A stretch of DNA of 64,000 nucleotides, from contig OZ038422.1 of assembly GCA_964036155.1 (NCBI GenBank), forward strand, positions 61,279,201 through 61,343,200, in the 5' to 3' direction. Source of the stretch: Diploscapter coronatus (Eukaryota; Nematoda; Chromadorea; Rhabditida; Rhabditidae). The position numbers were made by a program, and so were the translations under genes. The notes under the pieces are model-generated. The model saw only the letters and a program-made list of their open reading frames with translations. It was not told where the DNA came from and did not search any database. Shown piece by piece: positions 24,675-38,747 of the stretch. How positions within the stretch are numbered: position 1 is the stretch's first letter; each line of letters opens with the position of its first letter.

Positions 24675-27600
24675 TGTCAGAGACCTCGCGCAAATCCGGG
24701 TCAAAATAATCAAATAACTGCAGAATTGGCTCGGAGCGCGAAAGAAAAAGTATGAAAATGAGAACGTCCAAATAAAATGGTCGGAGGAAAATATTAGCAT
24801 TATGAAAATAAGTAACTTCGAATTCCTAGCCTATACGCAAGAAATGCTGTGACCTTTCCTAGTATTTCCTAAAATGTTTCTTAGCTCACCACTTTTCAAG
24901 TGCCCCAATGACAAAATATAGAAGTCTGGGGTTTTATATGAGTTCTAGACTAGACGAAGTAAGTCATGAAACGTTCAAACGCAGAAAACACAAAGTCGAA
25001 TTTTTATGCGCAAAAAATACATAAATTTGGATATTGCTTTGGAAGGTTTCCAATTTTTTCCCGAGTATCATTCTTTTGGGTAAAAATATCCGCGAGGAAA
25101 CTCGATAGATAAAAACTCAAACTTCAAACTTCATTCAATTTGGAAAGGCTGTGGTCTTCATCGTCAAAATCCCATATATTCCTCCATAAATTAGTGCGAT
25201 ACCCTAATTTTAATTTCTACAATTTTCCTTATAAATATTTGGATATCCATCGCCCGAATTTATTGTCTTTCCGAACAGATCGATTATTCAATTTATTACC
25301 AAAAATCTCTGAAAAATCTGGGGCAAAAGCTAGACCCATAAAATCGCATTTCTGAACCATCCCCTGGAAACATAAAATACCGTAATTCTCCGAAATTTAT
25401 AGGTAATCTGGCATTTATGATAATTGAATGCTAGGCTTCTCGATTTCTGCCCAAAAGCGGTTTTCTGGGTTTTTTTCCTCGTTTATGCGAATATTCATAT
25501 TCGTTCCAAAACCGGCTAAAAGTTGGCTCGATTCTGGAGAAGAATTTGTATAAAAAATGGCTAGATAGGAATATCCCTAAACTAAAAGAAAAAGTCGCGC
25601 GGAGAAAAGTCGTTTCAACTTTAGACGCACACCCCCGAAAAAGGTCGGGGATATATAATTTAATGTGCGCGTCCTCAGAGCCATTTTCCCTTATGAATTT
25701 TCCTCATTCCGACAGGAATTATTCTAACAAGGAAAGTCGAGAGACTGTAGACTTAAATTAGCTGTAGATATCAATAAAGATCAAATATTTTTAGGATTCA
25801 TCCAATAATTTGGCCCCTTGGATATGTTTGACAACCTCATGATAGGTATATGCTAGGGAATCCAGATTTTACAAAGGTCAGACAATCTGGTGAAAATTTC
25901 TGGCTTATTGTTGATATGATGAGGTATGGATTAGAAAGAGCGATTTTAGAGTCAATTTGAAAATAAATCGCAAATATGGTAGAAAAATTTTATTAAAACG
26001 GTGAAAATATTCTGTAGGGAAGTATCGGTGAATAATGAGAGATGGTATGAGTCAGAATGAAGGAGAAGAATTGAGACAATGGACCAACCGATATGGACAC
26101 TGAAACACTGCCAAATACCACAAACAGTAGCTCATCGCTAAAAGAACTTAAAAAGAGTTGAATGGGGAAGATATTCAGATTAGTCCGTTATTTTTTGCAA
26201 CATTATTCGATCAAATGAGTCTGATATAATAAGCAAAATTTCAAGTCTATTGATGAAATATCATACATAGGGTCTGGAGACATGAGTCATTAAATAGGAA
26301 AATATATTTGGGTTACGGTGAAACTATTATTTCGAATTTTTAAAACGTTGATAAAACATTGATCAGAAAAATATGCATGTTTAAAATCGTAAAATACAGG
26401 TAAAAGTTACATTTTTGATCAAGCCGTGAAAGATATAACGAAATTTACCCAAGTCCAAAACCTTTCCAATTAGTCGACCTTAGGATTTAAACAGCCAGAG
26501 ATATCGGGTGGTACAAATGAGTTGCCGAAATGGCTTGCCGCAAACAGGTATAAGCAAGATGCGGTGAAGCAAGTGAAAGATGGTGAAAAATAAAAAAAAA
26601 TTCGAGGATTGAAAGCTTCGTCGGCAGCGGAAAATTGAATGAATCTTTTGCGGTTTGAAGGGCGCTCGCGCAGCCAGTTACGGTGTGGGAAAAATTGAAG
26701 GATTTACTGTAAACCGTTTAGAAGTACGTGATCGCGAGAATGTTAGTATGTTTATTTTTCAACGCCTCAAAAATCCACGCTTCCGAGGCTTGAAGTTTAA
26801 GGACCGAAAAACTAAGTAATAGTGTAAAATCTTGAGAGCATGCAAATTGTAAGCAATTTAAATGCAAGATTAAAGAATATTCAAGGATTTTGGGTAAAAA
26901 TTACGAGATGAACTGTAAGCTGCAAGGTTCGAGATCATATGGATGGCTCAGAAAAAAATTAAGGATAGAAAATTGAGCGTTAAATTTTAAGATAAAAAAG
27001 ATAATAATAAAGCCTGCATAGAAAATCTTAGGATCGTAGAAAGATCAGGATAAAATTGAATTTGTTCAAAAATTTCACTAATCCTTCAAATCCGTCGAAA
27101 AAGTTTAGATATATGAAAATTGAGAAATAGTGGAAACTAGTTATCGGGGTTTTCGACGTTCAGTCCAATCGTAAATCGCAATGAATATATCTCGCATAAG
27201 CAAAACGAACGCGCGCGCCCTCCCAAATAGGGTTGGGGGGAAAAAACGAACGAACGAAGAAAGGAACGGAATCGTTAAGCTAGAGACCTGAAGCTGAATT
27301 ATGAATATATACGATTTGGAAATATACGACGCTATCTAAATTGGATACTGTATATCTTAATCCTAAATGAGAACTAGATTGGTATATATTTAGGAGGAAA
27401 ACATGACGATGGGAATTTCTTGATGAAAAATTTGAAACTAAAGTTTGTTTAGCGTTTAGAATCATAAGCTAAAATCGATATTTTGCAGAAATTCGAAGAT
27501 AAGGTTCCGCCGACGACTAATATTTCTCAAAAATAGTCGTTATGAATTTTGAAATTTAAGGCTTTGCGGTCGGCCGAAAAATTCGAAGGAGAAAATCGCC

Positions 27601-30600
27601 CTCGAAAATTATAAACTTGAAATAGGCCGTTGGTTGCTCGTGCGAGTTAGAGAGCCGGCCGGCTTGCGGTGAGGGCTACTATTGGAAATATTTTCGCGCC
27701 ACTCTCTACTTTCTCTTTCTCTCGCTCTCTCTCAAATTTTTCGCGTATAGCCGGCGCACGCTTTCGAAATTTTGCTTCGGCGGTCTCTGAAAAATTTCCC
27801 TTCCGCCGTCGTTCCCCAAACGGGTATTACAAACCCCACACTCTCTATCGCTTTCTGGCTTCTCAGAACTCTCTTCTTTTCTCAAACTCTCTAAATTCAC
27901 CCCCTAGGGCAAAATTCTCTCCAAAATAATTCTGAGACCGGCCGCAAAAATAGATTTTGCAAATAAAATTGAAAAATTTCGTTGACGCTGGCCGAATGAA
28001 ATATGTTCAAATCTAAACGCGGGATTTCGAGACTAAAATTTCGAAAAGACTTCCCCTAGCTTTTTAAAGTAAAACATTCAAAGTAATGGCTACTTTGAGA
28101 GAGCCGAAAAATTTCAAAATTTAAAGCGAGTCTTAAAAACTAATCACCGACCTTGAGAAAGAGGAAATATTGTGAATTTCAAGTTTAAAAATTGCGAAAG
28201 AGTCCCATCTCAAAATTTCACCTTGCACTTTAAGAAAGTATCAAAGTCTCTTTAACCTGGTATTTTCTTACTCGATTTTTTCGAAGGCTTGCCTCAAATC
28301 TCTTATTTAGCACTATTTTCTAAGTGTCTGACCCAATATTTCGTCACTCGCGCTAAGCATCTAAATCTCTTTATTGACCCGCTATTTTTCTACAAATTTC
28401 TCGCAAAATCTCCTTTCTAACCTGGTTTTTTCCGTGAAAGGTGCACTATTTTTCGGGCGGATTTTTTGCGCGAGGGGTCCATTGAATTTTGTTGACCGCG
28501 CTCACTGCTCATTTCTGCGCATTTCTATTTCTCCGAGTGAGTGACCGACCCTCAGTCCGATAATTCGACCCCGCGCGCAAAGTAGCCCCTAAACCTATAA
28601 ACGAACGAGAAAAGAGGCGAGAAGAAAAGAAAAAAGGAGATTGATTTGAGGTGGACAAAATTGAAAAAGATCGGGAAATATTTCGTAGGTAAATATCGAG
28701 ATTCGAAAGTAGGCTTCAAATTTATATGTAGCGAAATATGGAAAAAAAAATCGATACGTAATAAGTTGCGAAAGAAAAGAAGGCATGAACATTCAATTTA
28801 AATGGTCGAAAAATCGCTAAAATTTTCAATATCAAATTCTCCGAAAAGTGGACTAAATTTGAAATTCAGGCGGTGCCGATAAAATCTGCTATTTTGCGAG
28901 GGGGGATTTTATACGCATTGCAAAAACGCGCGGTAGTGTGGAGATTTTACGGTTTGCTGCTAAGAATAAAAAATTTTGACGATGGCCTTTTCGTCTAGCC
29001 GCGATTTTGAATTTGGCCCGATGGAAAATGAAAGGCGGGAGTCGGGGTGAAAAAGGCCAGCTGAAGGCCGTTTTAGGGCTAAAAAAATATTCGCGACCAC
29101 GATAAATTGCTGCATAAAATGGTATATATGAAGAAATTTTCTGCCTGCTTGCCTGCCGCGCGCATATCCTTCCGACCTCCTATTTTTATGGGTTATTTCG
29201 CCGATTTTTTCGTATTTTTCTAGGGATATTTCTCGTTCTCTCAATCTCTAAACCTACATTTATCCCGCAGACTTTCTCATTTAGCATCCCCAGCGAAACC
29301 TCAGGGTTGTAAAATTCGGGAAAAAATTCACCGACGGAGAAACGGCCTTGATAAAAATGGCTGCGGACCGAAGTTTGGGGAATTCAAGATAAATATTCGG
29401 CCGATTTTTTCTTCGAGTGGGGAGAAATAAAAATCTCCAGCCTGGGAAAGGGCGCGTATTTTGAATGTTCGAGAGCGAGAGGGGAGAAATTGATTTTGAA
29501 AAAGTAAAGTTGAAGTTTCCATTGAAATATTCCAATTTCTAGAGGAAGAAAGGAGATATTATAAGTTTCTGGAGATTTGAAATTTGCAATTTCAATCGGT
29601 TTTCTGAATCTTTCAAACTCCTGGAAAGGAATTGTATCTAAAGACTTTTGATTATCGAAACTTTTTCGTCATTTTTGGTTGGTTTCCAGATAAATTCGCG
29701 CTTGCTGTTGACAGCCCTCTTTCACTGTACGACTGATTGTAAAAAGACCGCGATCCGGCCGGATTTATAAAGGTGCAATTTCGCGTGAACGACCAATTTA
29801 TGGGCGGCAGTTTGGAGGAAAAATTCAAATAGAAAAAATAAATTAAATAAAAATTAAAATAAGTCGCACTGGGAAAACCGCAATATTTCCCGTACCTGCG
29901 CGAGCGTAAATACTGTCCTTTCGAATATTTTCTCATACTTTCTTTCTCTCCCTTTTTCTAGCTTCTCTGCATTCTCTCGTTTTCTCATTCTCTCTAACTA
30001 GCGCGAGCAGAGATATTGGTGGTTGTAATTGTGAGGGTCAGAGAAAAAAGATAAAAATTAGGAAAATAGAGAAAAGGCGAAATAGCACCGAAAAGTTGAG
30101 GTTAGAGAAGCAAAGAAATATAAAAATTAGGAGGTTAGGCGAAAAAAGAAATAGTACGGAAAATTTGAGGTTAGAGAAGGAAGGACGGATAAAAATTAGG
30201 TATTAGAGACGTGAAATATAATAAGTAAAGAAAATAGGGTAAAGAATGAGATATCGAGGAAATAGTGCGGATTTCGAGAAATCAGAGAAGCGACAGATAG
30301 ATAGAGGTCAAACGGGGCACCACAGGGACGAGGAAAAGGGAGAGGGGGCGCCATTCCCTAAACAATCAAAAATATACGCACCCCTGCATAAATGCGAGAA
30401 TATAAGAAAGAGAATGTAGGTTGCCTGTACTTTGTATAGAATTATTAGAACTCTAACTTAAATTAAATCTCGAGAAGTTTTAAATCTAGGCTTATTCGAG
30501 CATAAAATTTGAACACCTAGAATATTTAGAAATCTGAATCTAGATTATGAAGTTGTGAAACATTTCTAAAATTTAAAGATAGTCTAAAACCTGAATGAGG

Positions 30601-33600
30601 AAGTTAAATGTGTAAACAACTTAAGAATGAAATATACAGTACCAAAATAGAATCGGTCGGTGGATGAAAATCGATAGCAAATTTTCGCCCAAGCAATAAG
30701 TCATTAGTGGAACATAAAGTTTTTGGTATCGAGCGGGGGATGGAATAAAAAATTTTCAAGTATCGCGAAAAAACACGTATTTCAGTTTTCGGTTTAAAAA
30801 TGAACGCGTCAGTAATTGGAGGCGAAATTTTGAGAAAGTGAACGGAACTTCCGCCGGAAATTAATGAAAAGATATATGAAATATTGCCAGAGGAGAAACT
30901 ATGGTTTGATATAGATTTAATCTTGATCCTACATCAAACTAACAAAAAATACATTTTAAAAATTCAAGACATGCTTAATGCTTCAAGAAGATCTCATGAT
31001 TCTGGAGTCCTAATGGAAATCTTGACGAAAGCGAGACTTAGGAAAAGAAAGTACGCTTATAACCCAACGAAAAAAACCCCAATTCACCTAGTAGCCCTAT
31101 ACCATAACGGCAGAGTAATTGAAATTGGAGTTATTTTTTACTGTGTTCAGAGTGCTTTTCCGCATTACTAGTGAAGAAAGAAGTTTAGTATTTCTATTCA
31201 AGACTGATCTAGATCAACCAATACAAATATGCATTATGAAGCGCGTATCGTAGAAAAAATCTTGAATATTCTTCCCTTCTGAATATGTGTGGCAAGAAAT
31301 CTAATTTACAATAAATGGCATTGACTATTGCCTTGCTTAAAGGAGAATCAGAGGGATGGAACCGACAAATGTAAAACAAAAAATCGTCGTCGTTTTCATC
31401 ATCTAACCGAAAAGACATTCGAAAAGCCAAATCACTGCTAAAAAGACAAACTAGATTTGGAGACAGTTTTGACGCCAAAAACGCTGAATGCGCGATAAAA
31501 ACAAATCGCAGAGTGAGTGAATAGATATATCCCAATGGATAAATACATAAATCCTAGATATCTCGTGAACAGATATACGACGATGTCGTAAAATTATGGA
31601 AGGGGTTGGAGAAGTTTTGGAGTTACAATTAGAAAGAAATTAGGAGTTTAGATATTTTATGGGAGAACTAGTGCTAATGGAGCTATTGTAGGCATTGAAA
31701 GAGCTAGATTTTGATGACCTTTATAGCCTTTCAATATACCAAAAACTTTAGACCATAAATGAGTTGAAAAATGTGTTATTTGAAATTCGAAATGTGTGGA
31801 GAAGTGGGTAAAAATCGCCGTTTTAAAATATCCCCAACTTTTTGCGATTACTCACATGGGAAACGAAAAATTGTACGCATAGCGTTCATTTCATGCATAT
31901 GTTTGGAGGTTTTCAGCAGCAGTCAAAAGTGCGGAATAGGAAATTTTCAAACGAAACCAAATAAGACACGGAGTTTGACAGTGTTATTACTATTTCATAC
32001 TAAAAATATGATAGTTACAGTATTTGAGTGTCAGAATTCAGGCTATGTCGATTTTTTGCTAAGACTAATTCTTAATCTGGAGATTTTTTGACATAAAGTG
32101 AGAGAATGCAATATTTCTATCCAAACTAAAATTGAAAGCTCCTTAAAGTGGCACAAAAACGATGCCCGCAATAAAAATCCTATCATGGGCTCATTTTAAA
32201 CTGAAATAATGCATACGACATTTCCCCGTACCAAAAATTCTAAAGATCCTTGAAAAATGAGCGGAAAATGCCGAACAAGACCCCTAGTTGGTGTTAGTTG
32301 GTGGGATCTTTAGAGGTCATACCCTTTGAATGCATTATAAAATATATGAGCAGATGTCCTTTCGTACAGACCTCTATGTTCAAGGCCTATGCGTCTTATT
32401 TATAACGAACTGAAAATTATGCATACGCGTGTGTAGGAGATTTTGACTCACAGAGATCGTAATTTGAAAGGTCAGCATGAAAAATTCGTATATAGACGGT
32501 TTTGAATTTAATCAAGGGTAGTAACTCACAAGATTTCTCAAACTTAATTAAACTTTTATAAGAAACCATCTCTGACTTTTTCTTCGCAGAAGAATTGCTG
32601 AACAATAATCAAATCTAACAACTCATATAGGTGAAATAAAACGTCAGAAAATCGAATTTGTATTTGATCTATTGAGCGAATAAATTTTAAAATCGAGCGT
32701 TTATCGAATTTTCAAAACTGTTGATGAGATATTTCGCGAAAATGGTTATTGAAAGATGAAAGTTTTCGGGGTATAAATCGGCAAAGATTGGTTTTATTTA
32801 AGGAGGGCACTTGTATGCGAATAAATACTCGAAGAAAGATGTGAATAGAAATGTTCTAATTTCTCTGACTATTGGGATTTATGAATATATCAAAACTAAG
32901 CCTATCTCGAATATTCCAAGCTAAGATTATGAATTATATCGCATTAAACGTCTAAATCGTATTTGCATCTTACACATTCGTTTGAATTTTTCGTTTCAAG
33001 ATTTCATCTAATTGGCATAGTCATCATAACTCAAGAAGTGTGTATTTCAACAACTAGCAAAACACGCATTCACTAACCATATGCCTAGCATATATCATGA
33101 AAACAGGATGAAATATATCGCTTTCATCTTGAAGCTTTCAAGCCTTCGACGAGATATACAAGGTCAATTTTCACTTTCGATCTCAATCGTCTTAGTTAGT
33201 CGGCATTTTTCAAGATCGTTTTTCCGTGTTGAAACCAAGGTCACGTGTGAATTTTCGAAGAAAATCCAATAGTTCAATAGTTTATTTGAATTTGTACAAA
33301 TATCATAGAATTATGTGAGGTCTCTGGGACAAAATCGCGCTATTATTAGGACCGTATTAGCAAGACCTGACCCGTTTACAGCATTTCAGTAGGACAAAAT
33401 TCTTCATAAAAATGTCATATTGACTAGTGAGCTTCAAATATCACTGAATAGTGTAGGAAATTCGGATTCTCATAAGGCATTTTAGGAATTATCAATGTTC
33501 TGTGACAGAGTTTCGTGAAGTTGAAATATTGGAACCCGAGGGATAAAATCGGAGAAGTTGATTGAACTGAAAGAAAAATTCGAGTTGAAAGAAATATTTC

Positions 33601-33631
33601 CTTGATTTTTTCATAAATGAAGTTAGAGAAG
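24675..33631. other. Nine-kilobase stretch with no gene seen
   Basis: AT-rich and purine-rich on the plus strand, thus pyrimidine-rich on the sense strand of the BED gene to its left. Between about 28.6 and 30.4 kb there are many AGAGAAATAG-like words. The open frames are short, and none joins to another through plausible splice sites. AATAAA on the minus strand at 33281-33286 is a candidate poly(A) signal for the TANC gene. I saw no RNA gene or mobile element. Confidence 0.5.
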
Positions 33632-36600
33632 CTATAATCTCGAAATGTTCGTCGTCGGCGTCTGTAGGATGTTCAACAGGTGACAAGCCTCCTCATCTAA
33701 GGGCCTCAATCTCGCCGCTGCTCTCGCGTCAGCCCTAGCCCTCTCGACGTTCTGAGCATCAAAGTGGCACTTAGCTCGAAGTAGCAAAATCTAAACTGCT
33801 TTCTTAAAAACCACGGTTTTGAAGGTGTTGAACCTCGAAAAGAGCTTCTTCCTGAGCGCAGGACGCGGCCTCGTCGCACATCAGAATCGCCTTCTCGATG
33901 GCGCCTTCGCGACGTCGGACTCTGGCGCCAGCAACAAGAACCCGAGTTTTCTGCACCATTAGACGGTTTCGATAGCCTACAACTTTATTTTTTCCATGAA
34001 GCTCCAATTGCAAGACTACCATACCATGAAGCTTGGGATCTTCCAAGCACATAGCGATTTTATCCAGTGCGTAGTGCAATCGCTGCATGGAATCATCCAA
34101 CCGTTTCTTCCGATACAAAATACCGGCGTCGTCGATGAGCTTCGTGATCAGCATGAAGAGACTCTCGATGTCACAGTCCAGGGCTACTTGCCAAGTGCAG
34201 GAACGAAGACGAGCCCCTCTGAAGAAATACTCTCTTGCTCTGAAGGCAAATTTGTAAGAACCTCCTCAACAACGACTCCAGAGCCTGACGATTCTTCGCT
34301 CGGATAGCCGATTCAATAGGTCTTTGGCCAGCTGAATCACGATCTTCGATCATCACACCAGCTTCTATGAGTCTTTCAATAATTGGTTTCGAGGCGATGG
34401 AACAAGCGATATGAGCAACAGTTCGACCTGAACTTGTTATTTTGGAAAGAAACCTTCATTTTTCTATACCAGAGTCATCCTTGCGATTCATGTCTGCATC
34501 ACGATCAACAAACACTTGTACGCATGACAAATGTCCTGCATGCACCGCGTGCATCAGTGCTGTCCAGCCACGAGAGTCCTGGTGGTCGATGTTTGAGCCT
34601 AAAATATGCAAATTTCATTTTCATGGGGAATTTCCGAACCTTTGTTCAGTAGCATGTCGATGAGCCCGACGTGTCCACACTTTGCCGCAATGATCAACGG
34701 GGTTCTTCCTAGACTGTCTAAGGCGGACACTTGTTGGGGTTCCAGTCCCAGAACTGCAACGACCAAGTCCCAGCTTCCGCTTTCGACGGCACAGTGCAAG
34801 GCTGATTTGTCCGATGGCCATTTCACAGATGACAGCGAGGCTCCCCGTGACAGAAGAAACTGGACGGTGTCTGCATGCCCTCCCTCGCAGGCGGCTGTCA
34901 TTGCTTCAGAAACATCGGCGAAGTCGAAGCTGTCCACTAAGTATTGGCAGACGGAAGTGTGACCCTGCCCAGCTGCCTCCATATTAGCCTCTCGAATGCA
35001 CTCCCGTCGTTCTTTTTCGGCTGACCACTTGACTCCAAGCAGGTAGGAGACGATTTGCACGAATCCACCCTTGGCAGCTTCAATCGTGGCATCTCGCAGA
35101 TTTTCGCCGCCATCGTGTGGATACAGCATGTGAACGCAGTCGAAATGTCCGTTTTTCGCGGCAAGGGACAGAAGAGATTTGCCGCTTGGTTGTTGAATTG
35201 GAGAACCGTGATGCAAGAAGGTGTTCAGCAAAGGCCAATGCCCGGCTGAGGCAGCCCATTGAGCCAAAGACTGTCCATCAAGTGTGGCCGTACAAGATGC
35301 CCCAGCCATGATGAGCAATTTGGTGACCTTAATTTTAAAATAGCCTTTTTCCAGAAAGCAAGTCCTTACCTTAGTATTTGGGAAGTGGAAGTTCCTGTGA
35401 TTGCAGAGTCCGTGGCTGATGTCGGATGAGCTCTTCCTCAGCCAGACCAGTTGTCCTTCCTTCGAAGAAGTCAGCTCAGGAACATATTCTCCGTTCATGT
35501 ACTTGTAGGGATGCGCCTTCAGCAGATGATGAGCCAGTTCAAAGATGTCTTCAGATTCCAACGGTGCGAGCTTCGAGAGATGAAGCGCATGAAGGATGTG
35601 ACCATTTCTAGCATCGGCTTGGTACTTGCCATTTGACGGGTTCTTCACGAGCCAATCGCGGAAGTAGCAGTGGTGGAATGAAATGCCGCCGTCGGAAGTG
35701 AACGTAAGAAGAGGAGATAGGATCGTCAATGCTTCGTTCAGCTCAGAGTGCGTCGTCTTGTCCTGTGGCGTCGCGTTCAGGAGTTCGATGAGTACTTCCC
35801 TTGACAGAGGCCGGAGTGATGCCAGAAGTACGTTCAAGACTGGACAGACTCGATGCCAAGCTCCAGGTGACGTAAAGGTCGCGTCCATGAAGAGTGTGTA
35901 GAGATGACTCAAATGCGTTGGCGTTTGACGCTCTGCCGTTGCCATTGAAACTCGTCCAGTCTCGATTAGTTTCAGGAGCATTCGGATGTAGAGCATGTTC
36001 CCTCCAGCGTTAGCCAGTACCCGATCGGCAAAGGAGAGCAGCAAGTCTTGAGAGTTGATGGCCGACTCATCGATCATTCCAATGCGATACTCCAGGAGCA
36101 TTCGATTGTCGCGAACAACTCGCTCATCCAGAATGAAGTCGTCTATCCGAATTCGTCGCTGAGGAACCTCTTCCATTAGAATTGTAGACTCCTCATCGCA
36201 AGTCAAAATAAAACGGATCCAAGAGGGCAGTAACGAACTGATCTGCCGAATGAAAGACCCAATCGAGCTGCCGTCTTCGCCTCGATGGAACTCCGCTTCA
36301 TCAATTCCATCGATCAGAATCAGCAGGCACCCTTCATCCGAGCTCTTCAGCTGACTCAATGGGCCGGCGATCGTCTTCCGAAATACCTCAAGTGACGCGT
36401 GTTTGACGGACTCTTCCAATCGAAGTAGCTCCAATAGTTTGGGATTCTTCGCCAAGATATCCGTATAACTCTTCAGAACTGCTGATCGAGCCAACATCGC
36501 AGCAAGGTTGCAGACGAATTCAGGGACGGCGCATGACGAGGCAGCGTGCATGCTGCAGACGTGGTACGATACGATACGAGCGGCAACTGCTCTGAGCCAC

Positions 36601-38747
36601 TCGTAGTTCCTCGAATCGATGGGGATCTGATCGGGAACGCAGCCAGAGTCCATCGTATCAGACGCTTGAGCGGAATAAAACGGCGAGTTGAGAATCAGTT
36701 GATTTGCTATCGTCGACTTTCCAGCTCCTCGGCTTCCTTCAATAATTGTTATCGGCACTTTCTCGACTATAGATGCTTGGTAGATCTCACTAAATTTACA
36801 ATTCCCTTAAGAAAAGAAAGATAGAGAATCTCACCGAAACACCCATTCTCGTCCAATAAACGTATCTTCCAAGTCTGAGGTCGAATAGAACTGATCCAGC
36901 TCGAATAGCGGATACAGTGGTAGAACAGATGGTTGAATATTTCGTCGCGTAGTGGGTTCTGTGGATGGAGGTCGGCTAATACCATTTAGAGGGTAGGTAG
37001 GCCGTAATGACCCGGTTCGCCAAAGCACTGAAATTCCTCCTTGTCAAGAAAAAACTAATTTCAAGCTTACTAGTGCCACAGGGCTGTGTTTTTCGATGAC
37101 TCAATAGGGAAATAGTGGATTGATTAGGGGAGTCGTCCAATGCCGAATCTGGAAGCCGAGAAAATTGATTGCTATCTGATAGAATGATAAATGACAAGGA
37201 TTTCCTTCTCATCTTTTGCAGACGAAACAGATATTGATACGCTCTTGATAGATGATATCAAAGAAAGGAAAACTTCGAGAAGATCTAATTTCCAGAGAAA
37301 TAAAGGAAGAGTATTTCAGCGGCAAAAAGTTGTAGAATGTTTGAAAGCGAGCGGCTAAATTTAACGCCAAGCGCACCAAGGGCATTTGTTTCGGCAATAA
37401 ATCACATGTGGTTGGCGTTCTTTCAATGTGTGAACTGAATCAAATCTTAGGATTAAGCAAATTTGGGTCAGGGTGGAGTTATTCATTGTCTAATGGAAGA
37501 TTTGCAGAAATTTATCATCTTGCATTTCTTAAGTGTAGTATGAAAGGATTACCGCCTGCGACTTTGAAATTTGACCAATTTTTCTCCAGATTGGAGAGGT
37601 ATTCAAGAAACCACTCTCTTTTCATGTTCACTTTATTGTACCTTGGTACTCTTGCAAATTTCCGGGCATAAACGATTTGCCCCCGATTTTAGATACTAGC
37701 TTCTTCAAGACGCGCTGCCTGTCATTCCACCAGTGTTGGTGTTTATTTAGCTTTTACCTCTTTGACTGCGACTGCAGCAGCGAGAAGTGAGTAACCCGAC
37801 TCCATTTCGCTCGGGCGCCAGTTTTCTCCTATTATTCGCTCCTTTTACGATTGTTTCTTTAGTCACTTTCATGCCTTTAGTTGTGATTTCTTGCTGCTGC
37901 TGTTGTTGTTAAAAGCGCATCCGGTCCTAATATAACTAAACAACAGTAGGGCTTTACTTGTAAAGTTAACTCGGTTTTCAATTTTTCTTTTCCAACGAAA
38001 CTATTCCAATTGGGCGAATTTCAAGAAACCCCCGACAACAACTAAACACTTTTGCAGTTTCTTTCATCTTTCAACCCTTCAGCTCTATTTTCCCACAAGG
38101 CCTTTCAAGCCCTGCCATCATCAAGCATGTGCCCCGAAGAAGTTTAACAGGATCACTCTGCGCTTTATGTCTCGGAGAAAAATCAACATTGCAACACAAC
38201 GATAAAAAGCCGTTCAAGTTGCGATTCGCATAGGGCAGTAAAAGGAGCGGTCAAATGGTTTTGAATGGCGGAATAGAACAGAAATAGAACGTGTTTCTCA
38301 AAGACTATCAAAAAAGATTTTCGGACAAAGTTCTTAAAGCAAAGATACTGAAAGGAATTTCCCAAGGTTGAGAAGCACCAACCTCGGCTCCAAGTAGCAT
38401 TACATACAGTGCCATCTCTTCCGTACTTCGTGTTTGGCAATTGAGCGTACTCCCAGCGATTGCCATTTTCATGAACTGAAGAAGAAAATATTGAAGAAAA
38501 GGTAAAATCTAAACAAATTACTGTTATTGATTTTCCTGGACTCAACAGTGCCCATTCTTGAGAACGACGAAATGCTGGCGTGCCCATTAGGGACTTGACC
38601 GAGTCGGAGACTTTCCAAATGTGAATGAATGTGGTTCTGGGCTTCTTTGGAGTCCGGCGGAGAGGAGTGCTGAAACAAATTCAAATTAACTTTTTCGGAG
38701 AATCTTTTTTCCTTTTCTTAAACTTGTAGTTTCTCCGAGTTCGACAT
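33632..38747 (-). CDS. TANC: TANC-family scaffold: P-loop NTPase, ankyrin repeats, TPR
   Basis: Twelve exons join in phase to 1153 residues: 38724-38747, 38522-38669, 38383-38475, 37071-37175, 36835-37027, 35370-36789, 34640-35327, 34470-34598, 34262-34427, 34025-34218, 33834-33976, 33632-33790. Residues 1-180 are Ser/Pro-rich and unstructured. GREWVFREI precedes the NTPase, with Walker A GSRGAGKS (206-213) and Walker B LLILIDGIDE (near 345). Ankyrin repeats run from about 661 to 1000 (for example GRTPLIIAAKCGHVGLIDMLL), and TPR-like helices from about 1010 to 1140. This order is that of TANC1/2 and fly Rolling pebbles, scaffolds at synapses and in myoblast fusion. It is shorter than human TANC1 (about 1860 residues), chiefly through smaller ends. 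Several introns are 41-48 nt, two of them multiples of three without stops. The start MSNSEKLQ is an 8-codon exon; a second start lies at 43.3 kb. Confidence 0.9.

Noticed and set aside
30884..31171. 95-residue plus-strand ORF with mixed composition
   Set aside because: Not repetitive, but no homology recognised, no splice or start context, and AT-rich codons match the surrounding non-coding DNA.
34240..34261. An apparent 22-nt intron in the TANC gene (GT...CAG) that restores frame
   Set aside because: A second in-frame acceptor 21 nt further on gives a 43-nt intron and a better match to the TANC family (LLRRGARLRSCTW), in line with the other micro-introns here.
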